A DNA stretch of 64,000 nucleotides, from the NCBI GenBank assembly GCA_035274845.1, contig DATENU010000015.1, forward strand, positions 186,001 through 250,000, read 5' to 3'. This stretch comes from Chthoniobacterales bacterium. Lineage in GTDB: Bacteria; Verrucomicrobiota; Verrucomicrobiia; Chthoniobacterales; UBA10450. Positions 8,900 through 16,845 of the stretch are shown piece by piece. The position numbers and the translations under genes were made by a program. How positions within the stretch are numbered: position 1 is the first letter of the stretch; the number at the start of each line of letters is the position of its first letter. A model generated the notes under the pieces. That model saw only the letters and a list, made by a program, of their open reading frames with translations, ran no database searches and was not told the DNA's origin.

Positions 8900-10366
8900 T
8901 TAGGCGGACCCGGGATCGTTCGGGCCATCCTGGGTTCCGAGTTGCATTAGTTCGATCCGATGATTCGCCTTCGGGTTTCGCCTGGATGGACCGGCTACCA
9001 GCATGATGCGGCTGGCTGGCAGGCCCCGGTCGTGGAGCCAGCCGGCCGCGAAATCTCGCCAATCCTCCGGCTCTTCCGCTAAGTCGACCGGGTGCACTCC
9101 GTAGGAAAACGCGAGCCCCTGGCAAACGGCTGGATCACTGCCCAACGCGACGATCCAAACCGGCGGTTTGCAGCGCGAAATGAGGCGTGCCGTGCTGCCA
9201 CTGCGCGTTGGGGTCAGCAAAATATCGCACGGCACCGTCTCCAGGGCGTGCTCGACGAGGGAAGCCATGCGATCGCCGCCCGTCATCGGCGCTTCGCGGC
9301 GGATCAGCTCGCGGCGTGCGGCGAGACTCGCTCGCGGCCGATGCGTTTCGGTGAAGGCCGCTATCTTTGCCAGCATCGTCACCGCTTCCTCCGGGAATTT
9401 TCCCATGGCCGATTCACCGGAAAGCATGACGCAATCAGTTCCGTCGAGAATGGCATTAGCGACATCGGTAGCTTCTGCGCGGGTGGGCAGGCGGCTGCTG
9501 ACCATCGATTCCAGCATTTGCGTCGCGGTGATGACCGGCTTGCCGGCCAGGTTCGCCTTGGCGATCAGCTCTTTTTGCGTGTGAGCGATTTCTTCGATCG
9601 GGACTTCCACGCCGAGATCGCCACGGGCGACCATGATCCCATCCGTGGCGGCCAGGATCTCATCGTAATGATCCAGGGCGTCAGCCCGCTCGATCTTTGC
9701 AATAATGAACGGGCGCCCGCCCAATTCCCTCGCGACCTCGCGCAGCTTTTCAATGTCGGCGGCGCGTTCAACAAACGACTGGCTGACCGCATCAACCCCC
9801 GATTGCAAGGCGAACTCCAGGCAGGCGCGGTCGTGCTCGGTGAATGCGCTGATCCCGAGCTCAATCCCGGGGAGATTCAGCCCCTTCCGCGAACGGAGCT
9901 CGCCACCGACGGCCACGACGCATTCGACGTCGTTACCCCTTACTTCCTCGACGACGAGCTGAACAAGACCATCGTTGAGGAAGAGCCGGTTTCCCGGCTT
10001 AACCACCCGCGGCAACGGCTCGAAGCTCATCGAGACGCGCTTCTCGTTACCTTCGACGTTTTCGTTCGTGAGGGTGAAGCGATCGCCAGGCACGAGGTTG
10101 ATCGGTTCCGGCACGATCTTGCCCAGGCGCATTTTCGGCCCGGGCAAATCCGCCATAATGGCCACGCGGCGCCCCGTTTCTTTCGCGGCCTGGCGAATGC
10201 GGTTGATCCTTTCGGTGTGCCCTGAGAAATCGCCGTGCGAAAAATTCAGCCGCGCAATGTTGAGTCCCGCGCGAATCAGGCGCACCAGCATCTCGGGCGA
10301 CTCCGAGGCTGGGCCAATGGTCGCGACGATCTTGGTCTTGTGGGCGGACAGCTTTGTCTCGTTCAT
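8900..10366 (-). CDS. pyk: Pyruvate kinase
   Basis: A 488-residue cytoplasmic enzyme converting PEP and ADP to pyruvate and ATP, the last step of glycolysis. The start MNETKLSAHKTKIVATIGPAS at 10366 fits the family. Visible signatures are ARLNFSHG, the catalytic-Lys motif FIIAKIERADAL, DGIMVARGDLGVEVP and the domain-closing stretch KPVITATQMLESM. The C-terminal regulatory domain (~360-488) is present, with SGSTARLIS in the effector-binding position. It is divergent from pfkA across 98 bp and leads a two-gene unit with the LOG gene. The intergenic region carries a 17-bp box shared with five other places in the window. Confidence 0.95.
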   Translation of the reverse strand: MNETKLSAHKTKIVATIGPASESPEMLVRLIRAGLNIARLNFSHGDFSGHTERINRIRQAAKETGRRVAIMADLPGPKMRLGKIVPEPINLVPGDRFTLTNENVEGNEKRVSMSFEPLPRVVKPGNRLFLNDGLVQLVVEEVRGNDVECVVAVGGELRSRKGLNLPGIELGISAFTEHDRACLEFALQSGVDAVSQSFVERAADIEKLREVARELGGRPFIIAKIERADALDHYDEILAATDGIMVARGDLGVEVPIEEIAHTQKELIAKANLAGKPVITATQMLESMVSSRLPTRAEATDVANAILDGTDCVMLSGESAMGKFPEEAVTMLAKIAAFTETHRPRASLAARRELIRREAPMTGGDRMASLVEHALETVPCDILLTPTRSGSTARLISRCKPPVWIVALGSDPAVCQGLAFSYGVHPVDLAEEPEDWRDFAAGWLHDRGLPASRIMLVAGPSRRNPKANHRIELMQLGTQDGPNDPGSA

Positions 10367-10380
10367 TGCAGGTGGCGCGA

Positions 10381-10430
10381 GTCTATCGATCGGAGCGGGC
10401 TCGCTTCTGTACGACCTAAGTCCGATAGAC
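10381..10430. promoter_or_regulatory. Divergent pyk/pfkA control region: inverted repeat and 17-bp box
   Basis: Between the divergent starts of pyk (10366) and pfkA (10465) lies a perfect 8-bp inverted repeat, GTCTATCG at 10381-10388 and CGATAGAC at 10423-10430. Overlapping its right arm is TACGACCTAAGTCCGAT (10410-10426), one of six related 17-bp sequences found only between genes here. A regulator bound there could act on both glycolytic genes. The regulator is not identified; the FixJ-type protein encoded at 16108 is the nearest candidate. Confidence 0.45.
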
Positions 10431-10464
10431 GGTTTCACCTTCGTGACGGCAAGTCTTCCTCGCG

Positions 10465-11706
10465 ATGGACGTACCCAGCTTAGGTGAAGGGCGTTTTCCT
10501 TCCGGACTGAGCCATACCATCAGCGACGACGTTCGCATTCCGGAACATATTGAGATCGGCGCCGAGCCAGGTTTGCAGTTCGAGCTTGCCGGGCCGCGCG
10601 CGAAACTTTACTTCGACGCCGGGAAAACACGCGCCGGGATCGTGACCTGCGGTGGCTTGTGTCCGGGGCTGAACAATGTGATTCGCTCGCTTTTTCTCCA
10701 GCTCCACTACGGCTATGGGGTGGGGGATGTGATCGGGTTCCGCGGCGGGTACTGCGGACTCGATCCGGATTGCGGCGTCGAGCCGGTCAAGATCACGCCG
10801 GAGTTTGTCGAGGGGATTCATCAAAAGGGCGGGACGATTCTCGGCTCGTCGCGCGGCCCGGTCGATTTCGTCCGGGCGGTGGATAATCTCATCGCGCGAA
10901 AAGTGAACATCCTCTTCACCTTGGGCGGCGACGGCACTCAGCGGGGCGCCAACGACCTTTACCAGGAAGCGCGCAAACGTGGTTACGCGCTGTCGGTCGT
11001 GGGAGTGCCCAAGACGATCGACAACGACGTCGCCTTCGTCTCGCGCACTTTCGGATTCATCAGCGCGATCGACGAAGCGGCCCGCGTGCTCGACTTCGCC
11101 CATACCGAGGCGCGGAGCGTGGCGGGCGGCATCGGCCTCGTGAAACTGATGGGCCGGCACGCGGGCTTCATTACGGTTGGTGCCACCATCGCCAGCCAGG
11201 ACGTCAACTTCGCGCTCGTCCCCGAAGTGCCGTTCAAACTCGATGTCTTTTTGGCGGCGCTGAAGGAACGGATATTAACGAAATCGCATGCCGTTATCGC
11301 CATCGCGGAAGGGGCTGGGCAGGATTTGCTCGGCGCCGAGGAATCGGAACGCGACGCTTCCGGGAACTTGAAACTCAAAGACGTCGGCCGGTTTTTTCGC
11401 GCCCAGATCGAGGCGTATTTCAAGGCCGAGGGTATCCCGGTCGCCGTGCGCTACTTCGATCCCAGCTATCAGATTCGCAGCCGGCCCGCCAATTGTGAAG
11501 ACGCGGTCCTCTGCGACCTCTTCGCGCGGCACGCGGTCCACGCCGCCATGGCTGGGAAGACGGGCGTCGTCATCGGTTTTCTGCACGAGCGGTTCATCCA
11601 CGTCCCTATCGAATTACTCGCCGGTCGCACCAAACGTCTCGACCCCGCCGAAGGTTGGTGGCGCTCAGTCCTCGCGACCACGGGCCAGCCGGAGCATTTC
11701 TCTTAA
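10465..11706 (+). CDS. pfkA: ATP-type 6-phosphofructokinase
   Basis: A 413-residue enzyme that phosphorylates fructose 6-phosphate to the 1,6-bisphosphate. It belongs to the longer PFK group seen in spirochaetes, plants and trypanosomes rather than the 320-residue E. coli type. The phosphate-donor loop LGGDGTQRGA keeps Gly at the position that is Asp in pyrophosphate-dependent enzymes, predicting ATP use. The catalytic motif is PKTIDND, with Lys where E. coli has Gly, a combination known in that ATP-using group. Further motifs are TCGGLCPGLNNVIR and KLMGRHAGFI. The first ATG, at 10465, is used; a short N-terminal extension precedes the core. Donor specificity is an inference. Confidence 0.9.
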   Translation: MDVPSLGEGRFPSGLSHTISDDVRIPEHIEIGAEPGLQFELAGPRAKLYFDAGKTRAGIVTCGGLCPGLNNVIRSLFLQLHYGYGVGDVIGFRGGYCGLDPDCGVEPVKITPEFVEGIHQKGGTILGSSRGPVDFVRAVDNLIARKVNILFTLGGDGTQRGANDLYQEARKRGYALSVVGVPKTIDNDVAFVSRTFGFISAIDEAARVLDFAHTEARSVAGGIGLVKLMGRHAGFITVGATIASQDVNFALVPEVPFKLDVFLAALKERILTKSHAVIAIAEGAGQDLLGAEESERDASGNLKLKDVGRFFRAQIEAYFKAEGIPVAVRYFDPSYQIRSRPANCEDAVLCDLFARHAVHAAMAGKTGVVIGFLHERFIHVPIELLAGRTKRLDPAEGWWRSVLATTGQPEHFS

Positions 11707-11726
11707 GAACGAAAGCAAACCACCCT

Positions 11727-12056
11727 ATGACACCTGAAAACCTGAACATGGAAGAGATCACGGAGGCGCGGCGCAAAGCCATCGTCGCCTCCATTCGCAC
11801 CATCAGCGTCGAAGAAATAAAGAAGCTGGGAGAACGCCTCTTCCCCATCGTCAACGATCCATGGCGCGAGAGGGTCTTCGAGTTCCTGGCCGAGAATGCG
11901 GGCGCGACGTTTCATCACGCGACCACCAACGACGAGGTTCAGCTCATCTACTGTAATGCGAAGGACAAGGGAATGTGGTTCAAGCCAGGAGTCGGCATGG
12001 GACCATTGCAGGCGAAATCGCTGGGGAGATTGAAGGAGATCGTCGAGGGAGGCTAA
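11727..12056 (+). CDS. Small conserved-looking hypothetical protein (109 aa)
   Basis: A 109-residue soluble protein starting 20 bp after pfkA, probably translated from the same message. The ATG at 11727 is used because the frame's upstream start lies within pfkA. It has a helical N-terminal half (EARRKAIVASIRTISVEEIKKLGERLF) and a C-terminal part ending in GMGPLQAKSLGRLKEIVEGG. No membrane segment, signal or catalytic motif is visible, and I do not recognise the family. It converges on the acetate kinase fusion, whose stop is 19 bp away. Confidence 0.7.
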   Translation: MTPENLNMEEITEARRKAIVASIRTISVEEIKKLGERLFPIVNDPWRERVFEFLAENAGATFHHATTNDEVQLIYCNAKDKGMWFKPGVGMGPLQAKSLGRLKEIVEGG

Positions 12057-12075
12057 TTCTCGCGCTTGAGCATGG

Positions 12076-14382
12076 TTAGGCTTCGCTTTGGATCCCGGCG
12101 ATGAATCCTTGCGCCCCGGTCTTAACGTTAGCGGCATTGGCTTCGTCCGTATCGATGTGCATGGCGAGCGCAAAGCTCGGGTCGACCCGCACGAGAACAT
12201 CGCCAAATTCCAGTTCGCGATCGCCGGTTATTCGGACCCGCACGATTGATTTGTCTCGCACGCCGTAACCGAGCGCGTCTTCCGGCGTCATGTGAATATG
12301 GCGGAACGCGCAGATGACGCCGCGTTCCAGCTGGACGCTCCCGGCCGTGCCTTCCAGCGTGCAACCAGGAGTATCCGCGATGTCGCCACTTTCCCGAATC
12401 GGGGGATGAACTCCGAGCTTGAACTGCTCGGTCATGGCAATCTCGACCTGGGAATATTTTCGAGTCGGTCCGAGGACCCGAACGCGCTCGATTCGGCCTT
12501 TTGGTCCCACGATGGCGAGTTGTTCCTTGCAGGCGTACTGGCCCGGCTGCGAAAGATCGGACTGTTTCGTCAGATGGTGGCCTGGACCGAAGAGCGCTTC
12601 GACGTGTTCCTGGGTGAGATGAATATGATGAGCCGAGACTTCGACCAGGAAGGATCGTTGCTGCTGCGCCTCCAGCGCCCGCATGATGTAGGACCGGCTT
12701 AAGGTGCGTAACGCCTCCCGGGCCATCATCCGTTCCTCGTCTGTCGGCACGACGAGCACAGCCACCTTGGAATCATCGGTCGATATCCGGCAGGCTTCGT
12801 CGCCACGTGCGTCGCGATTGCGTTGCGCGTCGAGCGTGATGCCCATGCATTCCAAGCCCTGCAACGCCAGGGCGCGAACCTCGGCGCTGCCCTGGCCAAC
12901 GCCACCGGTGAAGATGACCGCATCCAATCCGCCCATCGACGCGATGTAAGCGCCAATGTATTTGCGGACCCGGTAGCAGTACGTCTTGAGCGCAAGCAGG
13001 GCCGGGTGCTGGCCCTCATTCGCCGCTTTGAGGATTTCGCGCATGTCGCTCGAAATCCCGGAAAGCCCGAGCAGCCCGCTTTTTTTGTTCAGCATTTCCT
13101 CGCTTTGGGAGGCGCTGATGCCTTCCGTCCGTTCCAGAAAAGCGAGGACGCCGGCGTCGATATCGCCGCAACGGGTCCCCATGATCAAGCCCTCGACCGG
13201 AGTGAATCCCATGGTCGTATCCACCGAGCGTCCATGATCGACCGCGCAGAGCGAAGCGCCGTTGCCCAGATGGCAACTCACCAGTTGCAGCTCGTTAGGC
13301 CGGCGCTGCAAGAACTGGGCGGCGCGCAGGCAGACGTAATGGTGCGACGCTCCATGGAACCCATAGCGGCGGATTTTTTTCTTTTCACAGAGCTCATAGG
13401 GCAAGCCGTAGAGATAGGCGTAGGCCGGCAAGGTGTGGTGAAACGCGGTGTCGAACACCGCCACCTGGGGCACCGCGGGAAACAAGCGGCGCATCTCGCG
13501 AATACCCGCGACCATCACCGGGTTGTGCAAGGGCGCGAGCGGATTGAGCGCTTCCATCTCGTCGAGCAACTCGTCCGTGATGAGCGCGCCTTCGGTGAAC
13601 TTCTCCCCGCCGTGCACCACGCGATGAGCGACCACGCTGATGTCGCCCGCGCCGCTCAGCACACCGGTCTCCTTCGAAGTAAGTTCGGCCACCATCGTTT
13701 TGAACGCGTCCGCAAAAGCGCCTTTCGGCAGCTCGCGTTTGACCTCTCCCTTGGGCCCGCGATGGCTGAGCTTCGTTCCTTCAAGGCCGATCCGCTCGAT
13801 TTGTCCGCGCGCCTGCCGCGTTTCGTTGGCCGTGTCGTAGAAACAATATTTGAGCGATGACGAACCGCAGTTGATGACGAGAATCTTTTCCGGCCGCTCT
13901 CCTTTGAGCTTGAGGCCGTAAGGATCATCGCCTTCCCGGAACGCCGCGCCCCCTTTTGTGGGATCGCTCAAGATGGTCTTCATCCGTTCCGCGATGGTGC
14001 GCGAGATGCGCCGCACCGCGCCCGGCTCGGAGACGATGAGGGACTGGAAAATCGATACCGGAATAAGCAGCACCTCACAGTGCGAATCGGCGATGAAGTC
14101 CGCCGCCACGGCATCGCCGGTCATCAGCGCCATTTCGTTGAAGGTGTCGCCGGCTTTTAATTGCCCGAGGGAATGCCGCGTTCCCCCATCGCCGACGGCC
14201 GAGGCCGTCACCGTCCCGCTCAGGACGACCCCAAAGTGCGCGGCTTCCTCGCCGCGATGCATAATTGCTTCCCTCGCTTCAAAGGAAACGACGCGCGAAG
14301 CCTCGACCAGCTGTTGCAGACGGTCGGCGGAGAACTCCTGAAACAGGGGAACCTGTTCTTTGAGAAACGCAGGCGAACTCAT
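12076..14382 (-). CDS. Fusion: cNMP-binding-like domain + acetate kinase + PduL phosphotransacylase
   Basis: A 768-residue chain. Residues ~1-130 form a CRP-type cyclic-nucleotide-binding barrel. Residues ~165-560 are a complete acetate kinase with INCGSSSLK, AHRVVHGG, FDTAFH, YGFHGASHHYV, GTRCGDIDAG, FTGGVGQ and PTDEERMMARE. Residues ~576-760 are a PduL-type phosphate acyltransferase with the metal-binding pairs HIH (586-588) and HIH (695-697) and His742. Together these would run acetyl-CoA + Pi -> acetyl-P -> acetate + ATP within one protein. In the sensor domain the usual phosphate-binding Glu/Arg pattern is NEMALM...GDAVAA, without the Arg, so its ligand may not be cAMP. The ATG at 14382 was preferred over the frame's upstream start at 14571. 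The gene is divergent from a histidine kinase. Confidence 0.92.
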   Translation of the reverse strand: MSSPAFLKEQVPLFQEFSADRLQQLVEASRVVSFEAREAIMHRGEEAAHFGVVLSGTVTASAVGDGGTRHSLGQLKAGDTFNEMALMTGDAVAADFIADSHCEVLLIPVSIFQSLIVSEPGAVRRISRTIAERMKTILSDPTKGGAAFREGDDPYGLKLKGERPEKILVINCGSSSLKYCFYDTANETRQARGQIERIGLEGTKLSHRGPKGEVKRELPKGAFADAFKTMVAELTSKETGVLSGAGDISVVAHRVVHGGEKFTEGALITDELLDEMEALNPLAPLHNPVMVAGIREMRRLFPAVPQVAVFDTAFHHTLPAYAYLYGLPYELCEKKKIRRYGFHGASHHYVCLRAAQFLQRRPNELQLVSCHLGNGASLCAVDHGRSVDTTMGFTPVEGLIMGTRCGDIDAGVLAFLERTEGISASQSEEMLNKKSGLLGLSGISSDMREILKAANEGQHPALLALKTYCYRVRKYIGAYIASMGGLDAVIFTGGVGQGSAEVRALALQGLECMGITLDAQRNRDARGDEACRISTDDSKVAVLVVPTDEERMMAREALRTLSRSYIMRALEAQQQRSFLVEVSAHHIHLTQEHVEALFGPGHHLTKQSDLSQPGQYACKEQLAIVGPKGRIERVRVLGPTRKYSQVEIAMTEQFKLGVHPPIRESGDIADTPGCTLEGTAGSVQLERGVICAFRHIHMTPEDALGYGVRDKSIVRVRITGDRELEFGDVLVRVDPSFALAMHIDTDEANAANVKTGAQGFIAGIQSEA

Positions 14383-14439
14383 GGTTTTGGACCGGGCCGT
14401 CCTCTGGCAGAATGAATGAATCAGGGGGGCGGCCGCCAA

Positions 14440-14456
14440 CTGGACCAAAGTCCGAT
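14440..14456. promoter_or_regulatory. 17-bp intergenic box, copy 2 (ack fusion / histidine kinase)
   Basis: CTGGACCAAAGTCCGAT matches the box upstream of pfkA at 13 of 17 positions. It lies 58 bp upstream of the acetate-kinase-fusion start and 125 bp upstream of the histidine kinase start, in their shared 198-bp divergent region. The core GGACC-AAA-GTCC is an imperfect palindrome, consistent with a dimeric regulator. Functional assignment is an inference. Confidence 0.5.
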
Positions 14457-14527
14457 TGATGGCGGATTCGCGGAAAAGCATGGTGCCACCCAACACCAAC
14501 AGGCCGAATTTCCGTTTCGGACGGGCG

Positions 14528-14544
14528 TAAGACCAAGGTCCCAT
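14528..14544. promoter_or_regulatory. 17-bp intergenic box, copy 3 (histidine kinase side)
   Basis: TAAGACCAAGGTCCCAT lies 36 bp before the histidine kinase ATG, so the divergent region holds two boxes 88 bp apart (start to start). This copy is most like the one at 31691. If the neighbouring FixJ-type regulator binds here, it would be autoregulatory. Confidence 0.5.
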
Positions 14545-14580
14545 ATCCGGGTGCGCCCCAAGCGCTACCATGGCCGGGAC

Positions 14581-15708
14581 ATGCTCACTCGCATTGTTTT
14601 TTTCCTCCTGGCATGCGATCTGGCGCTAACAACGGCGGCGGCTGAACGTCCCCAGGGCACCTCGGCTGGGGAAGTGCGATTGCTTCAGAGCGAGCGGTCT
14701 GCGTTGCCCGCGATTCAAGCGGCCGATCTCGCGCTCGCGCGCCCCCTTGATCGCCAGGCGTACTACAGGTGGGTCGCGGCCTTAAATCCGCTGCCGTCCT
14801 ACCTGGCCTCAATCTGGGAAGAGCGCCGGGGCCTTATCATTGCGGTTCTCGCAATCGTGGCAGTACAATCGGCGCTGATTGCGGGATTGCTGGTGTATCA
14901 CGCCGCGCTTCGCCGGGCGAAGGGCGAGGGGCAGGAGGCGCACTTGGAGATGCGGAGGTTGCAAAACGAGATCGCGCACGTCGGTCGGGTTTCCATGATG
15001 GGCCAACTGGCCTCATCGCTGGCCCATGAAATCAACCAGCCGCTGGGCGCGATCCTGCGCAACGCCGAGGCAGCCGAGCTCTTCTTGGAGAGTAAGAATC
15101 CGGACCTCGAAGAAATCCGGGCGATTCTTGCCGACATTCGGGCCGACGATCAGCGGGCGGGATCCGTGATCGATCGAATGCGTTCCCTGCTCAAGCGACA
15201 CGTGCTAGAGACTCAACTTCTCGACCTCAGCGAAGTCGTGGGCGATGTCGCCCAACTTGCGCGGCCAGATGCAGCGTCACGGCGCGTGGCCCTGACGGTG
15301 GAAGTGCCGGACATTCTGCCGCCCGTGCGCGGCGACCGGGTCCATCTGCAGCAAGTCCTGCTCAATCTCATCGTGAATGGGATGGACGCGCTGAATGGTT
15401 CGAGCCCTGAGAATCGGAGCGTCACGGTGCGCGCCCGGGTCGACGCGGCGCAAGGAGTTGAGATCTCGGTGAGCGACACTGGCCACGGCATTGCCGCCGC
15501 GAAACTTTCCCAGGTCTTCGATCCTTTCTACACCACCAAAGCGGATGGAATGGGGATGGGTCTGCCTATCTCCCGGACCATCGTTGAGTCGCACGGCGGA
15601 CGGCTTTGGGCCGAGAACAACAACAACACCGGGGCGACCTTCCGTTTCACGTTGCCGCTGGCAGACGGAGCAAGGGGCGGGGGGCGAGGGGCGAGGGACG
15701 GAGTATGA
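14581..15708 (+). CDS. Membrane sensor histidine kinase
   Basis: A 375-residue protein starting MLTRIVFFLLACDLALTTAAA, an apparent signal peptide, followed by a ~60-residue exported segment and one membrane helix (about residues 80-102). A short coiled-coil (~105-130) leads to the dimerisation and phospho-acceptor site SSLAHEINQPLGAIL (His149). The catalytic ATPase domain shows the N box NLIVNGMDAL, G1 DTGHGI, FDPFYTTK and G2 GMGMGL. The HEINQPL subtype is typical of FixL/DctB-like kinases paired with FixJ-like regulators, as here. The exported region is small and its stimulus cannot be predicted. The stop overlaps the next ATG by 4 bp. Confidence 0.9.
   Translation: MLTRIVFFLLACDLALTTAAAERPQGTSAGEVRLLQSERSALPAIQAADLALARPLDRQAYYRWVAALNPLPSYLASIWEERRGLIIAVLAIVAVQSALIAGLLVYHAALRRAKGEGQEAHLEMRRLQNEIAHVGRVSMMGQLASSLAHEINQPLGAILRNAEAAELFLESKNPDLEEIRAILADIRADDQRAGSVIDRMRSLLKRHVLETQLLDLSEVVGDVAQLARPDAASRRVALTVEVPDILPPVRGDRVHLQQVLLNLIVNGMDALNGSSPENRSVTVRARVDAAQGVEISVSDTGHGIAAAKLSQVFDPFYTTKADGMGMGLPISRTIVESHGGRLWAENNNNTGATFRFTLPLADGARGGGRGARDGV
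15674..15701. repeat. G-rich heptanucleotide repeat, left flank of the four-helix-bundle gene
   Basis: Four tandem heptamers: GGGGCGG, GGGGCGA twice, then GGGACGG. They encode the Gly/Arg tail of the histidine kinase and sit directly before the next start codon. A C-rich inverted counterpart lies at 16124-16151. Confidence 0.8.
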
Positions 15709-16118
15709 GCCAGCGATCTTTGGAGGAATTTGGAGCGGACCGGAAGTCGAAGGAGCTTTTTGATCTCGTCGTCGCGGATCGGGAACGGCTGCGACGTGAT
15801 CCACTCTGTTTCAAATTGGTTTCTCAGCAAATTGGCAGTGCGGATTCCATCTGCTCAAACATTGAGGAAGGCCACGGCCGCCTGAGCCCCCCTGAGTACA
15901 TACGCTTCCTCGATTTTGCCCGCGGTTCCGCGCGCGAGACTCGAGGTCGCTACCTGCGCATGACTCACTGGCTTGGTGAAGACGTTGTTCAGCAACGCAC
16001 CGCCTTGGCTGACGAGATCCTCGGAATTCTTACGGCGTCGATCGAGCGACTGCGCTCTCAATCCAGCTCAACCACAACAGAAAGACTCCATGAGGAGGTA
16101 ACCTTATATGGCACTTAA
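15705..16118 (+). CDS. Four-helix-bundle protein (23S rRNA IVS / S23 family)
   Basis: A 137-residue, fully helical protein of the TIGR02436-type family, first found inside intervening sequences of 23S rRNA genes; relatives include the Avd helper proteins of retroelements. Recognisable parts are the amphipathic helix SQRSLEEFGADRKSKELFDLV, QIGSADSICSNIEEGHGR and the Glu/Tyr-containing stretch SPPEYIRFLDFARGSARETR. Its ATG overlaps the kinase stop (ATGA), and its end overlaps the regulator start by 11 bp. Being wedged between a kinase and its likely regulator is odd. Inverted heptamer repeats on both sides suggest that it came in as a cassette. Its function is unknown. Confidence 0.82.
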   Translation: MSQRSLEEFGADRKSKELFDLVVADRERLRRDPLCFKLVSQQIGSADSICSNIEEGHGRLSPPEYIRFLDFARGSARETRGRYLRMTHWLGEDVVQQRTALADEILGILTASIERLRSQSSSTTTERLHEEVTLYGT

Positions 16119-16803
16119 TCCAGCCCTCGACCCTCGACCCTCGTCCCTCCGTTCCGGCTCCGGCTCTCAGCCAATCGTCCATCTGGTGGACGACGACAAT
16201 TCATTTCTCCGCGCTACTTCCCGTTTGCTGCGGGCCAAGGGATTTGTGGTTAAGACTTTTACTTCCGCGGCCGATTTGTTTTCCCACCGTGACCAGGACG
16301 CGTCCGGATGTTTGGTGGCGGATTTGCAGATGCGAGAAATGGATGGCCTCGAATTGCAGGCGGCCATCGCGCGGACTTGCAATCCGTTGACCGTTCTTTT
16401 TCTCACCGGCCACGGCGACATCCCGGCGAGCGTCCGGGCGATGCGGGGTGGGGCAGAGGATTTCATAACGAAGACCGCGCCCAAAGGGGTCTTACTGGAC
16501 GCGATCCGGCGCGCGATGAGCCGGGATGCCCGGGATCGGAAGAAACGAGCGCGAAGGCGTGAGATTCTGGAGCGGGTTGGGACTCTGACCGAGCGCGAGC
16601 GCGAAGTATACAGCCACGTAATCCGCGGACGGTTGAACAAGCAGATTGCCGATGATCTTGGAATCACCGAGCGGACGGTTAAATGCCATCGCCAAAGCAT
16701 AACGACTAAGCTTGGCGTGCCTTCCGTGGCAGAGCTTACCCGGCTCGCACTCGAAGCGGATATTTTCACTGAGAACACCGCGCCCCTCCCCAAAGGACAG
16801 TAG
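16108..16803 (+). CDS. FixJ/TtrR-type response regulator (receiver + LuxR HTH)
   Basis: A 231-residue DNA-binding regulator, the likely partner of the upstream kinase. A strong GAGGAGGT ribosome-binding site lies 8 bases before the ATG. The receiver spans ~22-140, with acidic pocket VDDDNS, phospho-acceptor Asp72 in VADLQM, TGHGD and a Lys in ITKTAP. The LuxR-type helix-turn-helix (~160-220) reads LTEREREVYSHVIRGRLNKQIADDL, then TERTVKCHR. The first ~15 residues, ALDPRPSSLRS, are the translation of a heptamer repeat and probably not part of the ancestral protein. It is the most plausible binder of the 17-bp boxes, by proximity only. Confidence 0.9.
   Translation: MALNPALDPRPSSLRSGSGSQPIVHLVDDDNSFLRATSRLLRAKGFVVKTFTSAADLFSHRDQDASGCLVADLQMREMDGLELQAAIARTCNPLTVLFLTGHGDIPASVRAMRGGAEDFITKTAPKGVLLDAIRRAMSRDARDRKKRARRREILERVGTLTEREREVYSHVIRGRLNKQIADDLGITERTVKCHRQSITTKLGVPSVAELTRLALEADIFTENTAPLPKGQ
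16124..16151. repeat. C-rich heptanucleotide repeat, right flank of the four-helix-bundle gene
   Basis: Four tandem heptamers: CCCTCGA twice, CCCTCGT, CCCTCCG. Read on the opposite strand they resemble the G-rich heptamers at 15674-15701, so the four-helix-bundle gene is bracketed by inverted heptamer tracts. The tract is translated as the N-terminus of the response regulator. Confidence 0.8.
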
Positions 16804-16845
16804 CCGGCCTTGCGCCGCGGGACCTACGATGCCCACCACTTTCCG

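Noticed and set aside
9092-10225. Long plus-strand frame opposite pyruvate kinase
   Set aside because: It is the antisense shadow of a complete, motif-bearing pyk gene and its translation has no recognisable features.
12823-13860. 345-codon plus-strand frame opposite the acetate kinase fusion
   Set aside because: Antisense shadow in GC-rich DNA; all acetate kinase motifs are on the minus strand.
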